Shown in pieces: positions 6,203 to 7,762 of a stretch of DNA of 7,762 nucleotides (position 1 is the first letter of the stretch; every line of letters starts with the position of its first letter). Made by a program: the position numbers and the translations under genes. The notes under the pieces are model-generated. The model saw nothing but the letters and a program-made list of their open reading frames with translations. It did no database searches and was not told the DNA's origin. The stretch comes from Rickettsiales bacterium (GTDB lineage Bacteria; Pseudomonadota; Alphaproteobacteria; TMED109; TMED131): assembly GCA_002690625.1 (NCBI GenBank), contig NZFJ01000028.1:1-7762 (forward strand), in the 5' to 3' direction.

Positions 6203-7186
6203 ATGTCTAATGTATTAGTAACTGGTGGAGCAGGCTTTATAGGAAGCCACATGGTAGATTTTCTAATTGAACGAGATAATAAAGTAAGAGTTATAGACAA
6301 TCTAATAAGTGGAAAACCAATCAACTTATTACAACATAAAAATAATAAAAACCTAATTCTGGATGAACGAGATATTAGAGATGTAATTGCTAATGATAGT
6401 ATTTATAAAGAATTAGATTATATATATCATTTTGCAGGAATTGGAGATATAGTCCCGTCAATAGATAAACCTCTAGAATATATGAGTGTTAATACACTAG
6501 GTACTGTAAAGGTATGTGAAGGAGCTAGACATAATAATATTAAAAAGTTAGTTTATGCTGCATCTTCTTCATGTTATGGATTAGCCAAGGTTCCAACTGA
6601 TGAAAAAGCTCAAATTTCAACACAATATCCATATGCTTTGAGCAAGTATTTAGGGGAATGTTCTGTATTACATTGGAACAAGGTATATGGGTTACCTGTA
6701 AATGTTATAAGAATTTTTAATGCTTACGGAACCAGGTCAAAAACCGGAGGTAGTTATGGGGCAGTATTTGGAGTATTTTTAAAACAAAAATTATCTAATA
6801 AACCTTTTACTGTTGTAGGAAATGGTAATCAAAAAAGGGACTTTTTATTTGTAACTGACGTGGTAAGAGCTTTTTATAAAGCTTGTAAAACCAAAAAAGT
6901 TGGTGAAATTTATAATTTAGGAGCAGGTAATCCCCAAACAATTAATTACTTGGTAAAACTATTAAAAGGTCCAGTTAAATATATTCCTACAAGACCTGGA
7001 GAGCCTGAAGTAACATGGGCTGATATTACAAAAATTGTAAATGAATTAGATTGGAAACCTAATGTGTCTTTTGAGGAAGGAGTAAAAAAAATATTAGAAA
7101 ATATTGAATACTGGAAAGATGCACCATTGTGGGATGAAAATTCTATCAAGATAGCTACTAAAACATGGTTTAACAATTTACTTTAA
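6203..7186 (+). CDS. Extended SDR: NAD-dependent nucleotide-sugar epimerase/dehydratase, GalE-like (second of two)
   Basis: The 327-residue protein carries TGGAGFIGSH (7-16), VIDNLISGK (30-38) for the NAD ribose, DERDIRD (54-60), the catalytic SSSCYG (121-126) and Tyr144-x3-Lys148 (YALSK). RIFNAYGTRS (170-179), then GNGNQKRDFLFVTDV (206-220) and RPGEPEVTWAD (264-274) are sugar-nucleotide-binding segments of the GalE/Gne/NDP-hexose dehydratase group. The C-terminal tail (303-323, with YW, DAPLWD and KTWF) is a distinctive end that I associate with epimerases from marine bacterial polysaccharide loci. The ATG follows the first SDR by nine bases with only a weak ribosome site (AAAGTGA). Apart from the shared cofactor loop, the two SDRs differ along their length, so they probably catalyse successive steps and are not a recent duplication. 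UDP-glucose 4-epimerase is the default alternative. Confidence 0.83.
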   Translation: MSNVLVTGGAGFIGSHMVDFLIERDNKVRVIDNLISGKPINLLQHKNNKNLILDERDIRDVIANDSIYKELDYIYHFAGIGDIVPSIDKPLEYMSVNTLGTVKVCEGARHNNIKKLVYAASSSCYGLAKVPTDEKAQISTQYPYALSKYLGECSVLHWNKVYGLPVNVIRIFNAYGTRSKTGGSYGAVFGVFLKQKLSNKPFTVVGNGNQKRDFLFVTDVVRAFYKACKTKKVGEIYNLGAGNPQTINYLVKLLKGPVKYIPTRPGEPEVTWADITKIVNELDWKPNVSFEEGVKKILENIEYWKDAPLWDENSIKIATKTWFNNLL

Positions 7187-7211
7187 ACATCTTATTGTAT
7201 ATAGATAAACT

Positions 7212-7762
7212 ATGAATGATAAAAATTATAAAAAAAAAATTAAGACAGCAGAAGAAATTAGTAAAATTATAGGCAGTAGGCCCAGAAGTAAAAATGTAAT
7301 TATGTGTCACGGAAATTTTGATATCGTTCATCCAGGACATGTTAGACATTTAATGTTTGCTTCTTCTAGAGCAGACATTTTAATCGCTAGTTTGACATGT
7401 GATGCACATATTACTAAAGGTGAAAATAGACCATATGTTCCAGAAGAATTAAGAGCAATTAATCTATCAGTTTTAGATATGGTAGATTATGTAATTATAG
7501 ATTATAACTCTGAACCAATTAAAAATATTAATATTATAAAACCAGACTTTTTTGCAAAAGGATCAGATTATATTACGGACGGGATTCATCCTAAAACTAT
7601 AGAAGAGAAAAAATTAGTAGAATCATACGGTGGTGAAGTTATTTTTACGCCGGGCGATATAGTTTTTTCATCAACAAGTATAATAAGTGAAAAGCCTCCT
7701 GTTTTAAAATATGAAAAATTAAGAACTTTACTTGAAGCAGAAAAAATAAATTTCAATTTATT
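7212..7762 (+). CDS. HxGH nucleotidyltransferase (HldE/RfaE C-domain-like), 3' end cut by window; possible N-terminal half of a fused kinase
   Basis: An open frame runs from the ATG at 7212 off the window end (183 codons, no stop). An in-frame stop at 7206-7208 makes this ATG the first possible one. HGNFDIVHPGH (33-43) contains the HxGH motif (His40, His43) of the cytidylyltransferase superfamily. ENRPYVPEELRA (71-82) is the conserved Arg-rich segment, FAKGSDY (114-120) matches the KGxDY of HldE, and SSTSII (153-158) is the nucleotide-binding end motif. Together these resemble the adenylyltransferase domain of HldE, which joins a nucleotide to heptose 1-phosphate. In E. coli HldE this domain is C-terminal, after the PfkB kinase. 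Here it begins the protein, and the frame continues for at least 25 codons past the domain, so a kinase may follow (inference). The gap to the previous gene (25 bases) is the longest in the run, without a clear ribosome site. Confidence 0.85.
   Translation, partial: MNDKNYKKKIKTAEEISKIIGSRPRSKNVIMCHGNFDIVHPGHVRHLMFASSRADILIASLTCDAHITKGENRPYVPEELRAINLSVLDMVDYVIIDYNSEPIKNINIIKPDFFAKGSDYITDGIHPKTIEEKKLVESYGGEVIFTPGDIVFSSTSIISEKPPVLKYEKLRTLLEAEKINFNL

Noticed and set aside
6022..6324. Minus-strand open frame of 100 codons across the SDR junction
   Set aside because: It is antisense to the ends of two well-supported SDR genes and contains no domain.
6946..7176. Minus-strand open frame of 76 codons
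   Set aside because: It is antisense to the C-terminal part of the second SDR.
5183..7186. Recent tandem duplication of an SDR gene
   Set aside because: Similarity at the DNA level is limited to the cofactor-loop region; the rest differs in motif wording and length.
7187..7211. Possible terminator between the second SDR and the nucleotidyltransferase
   Set aside because: No GC-containing inverted repeat or T-run is present in these 25 bases; read-through is expected.

Overview
The window is a very AT-rich stretch (roughly 70% A+T or more by eye; AGA dominates for Arg and A/T-ending codons dominate) that is almost entirely coding. It reads as part of a surface-polysaccharide (O-antigen, capsule or glycan) biosynthesis locus of a low-GC bacterium. 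Shine-Dalgarno motifs, alternative TTG/GTG starts, gaps of 4-25 bases and the gene families are all bacterial. A marine low-GC lineage (SAR11-like or similar) is a reasonable guess from composition and gene content, but the sequence alone does not prove it. I see no RNA genes, insertion sequences, CRISPR arrays or phage genes.

Layout. On the minus strand, 28-1263 encodes a two-domain protein: an N-terminal Rossmann-like nucleotide-binding domain joined to a radical SAM domain with a shortened SPASM/twitch-type cysteine set. A divergent intergenic region of about 110 bases (1264-1375) separates it from a plus-strand run of eight closely spaced genes with no visible terminator. In order these are a class I methyltransferase (1376-2062), a TIGR04372-like putative glycosyltransferase (2073-3299), a GmhA-like SIS sugar-phosphate isomerase (3314-3898), a GmhB-like HAD phosphatase (3906-4427), a transaldolase of the small TalC/FSA type (4441-5172), two different extended SDR nucleotide-sugar epimerase/dehydratases (5183-6193 and 6203-7186), and the N-terminal part of an HxGH-type nucleotidyltransferase (7212-7762) cut by the window edge.

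How the genes may work together (inference). The isomerase, 1,7-bisphosphate-phosphatase and nucleotidyltransferase families are those of the ADP-heptose pathway: sedoheptulose 7-phosphate to heptose 7-phosphate, to the 1,7-bisphosphate, to the 1-phosphate, to the NDP-heptose. The embedded transaldolase could supply or remodel the C7 ketose phosphate. The SDR pair could then modify the activated sugar, and the methyltransferase and putative glycosyltransferase could decorate and transfer it. The sugar kinase the route needs is not visible and may be fused downstream of the truncated nucleotidyltransferase. Several catalytic positions differ from the E. coli enzymes, so the final sugar may not be ordinary LPS-core heptose. 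Nothing here looks like a defence system; the most interesting content is this candidate sugar-nucleotide cassette and the radical SAM fusion beside it.
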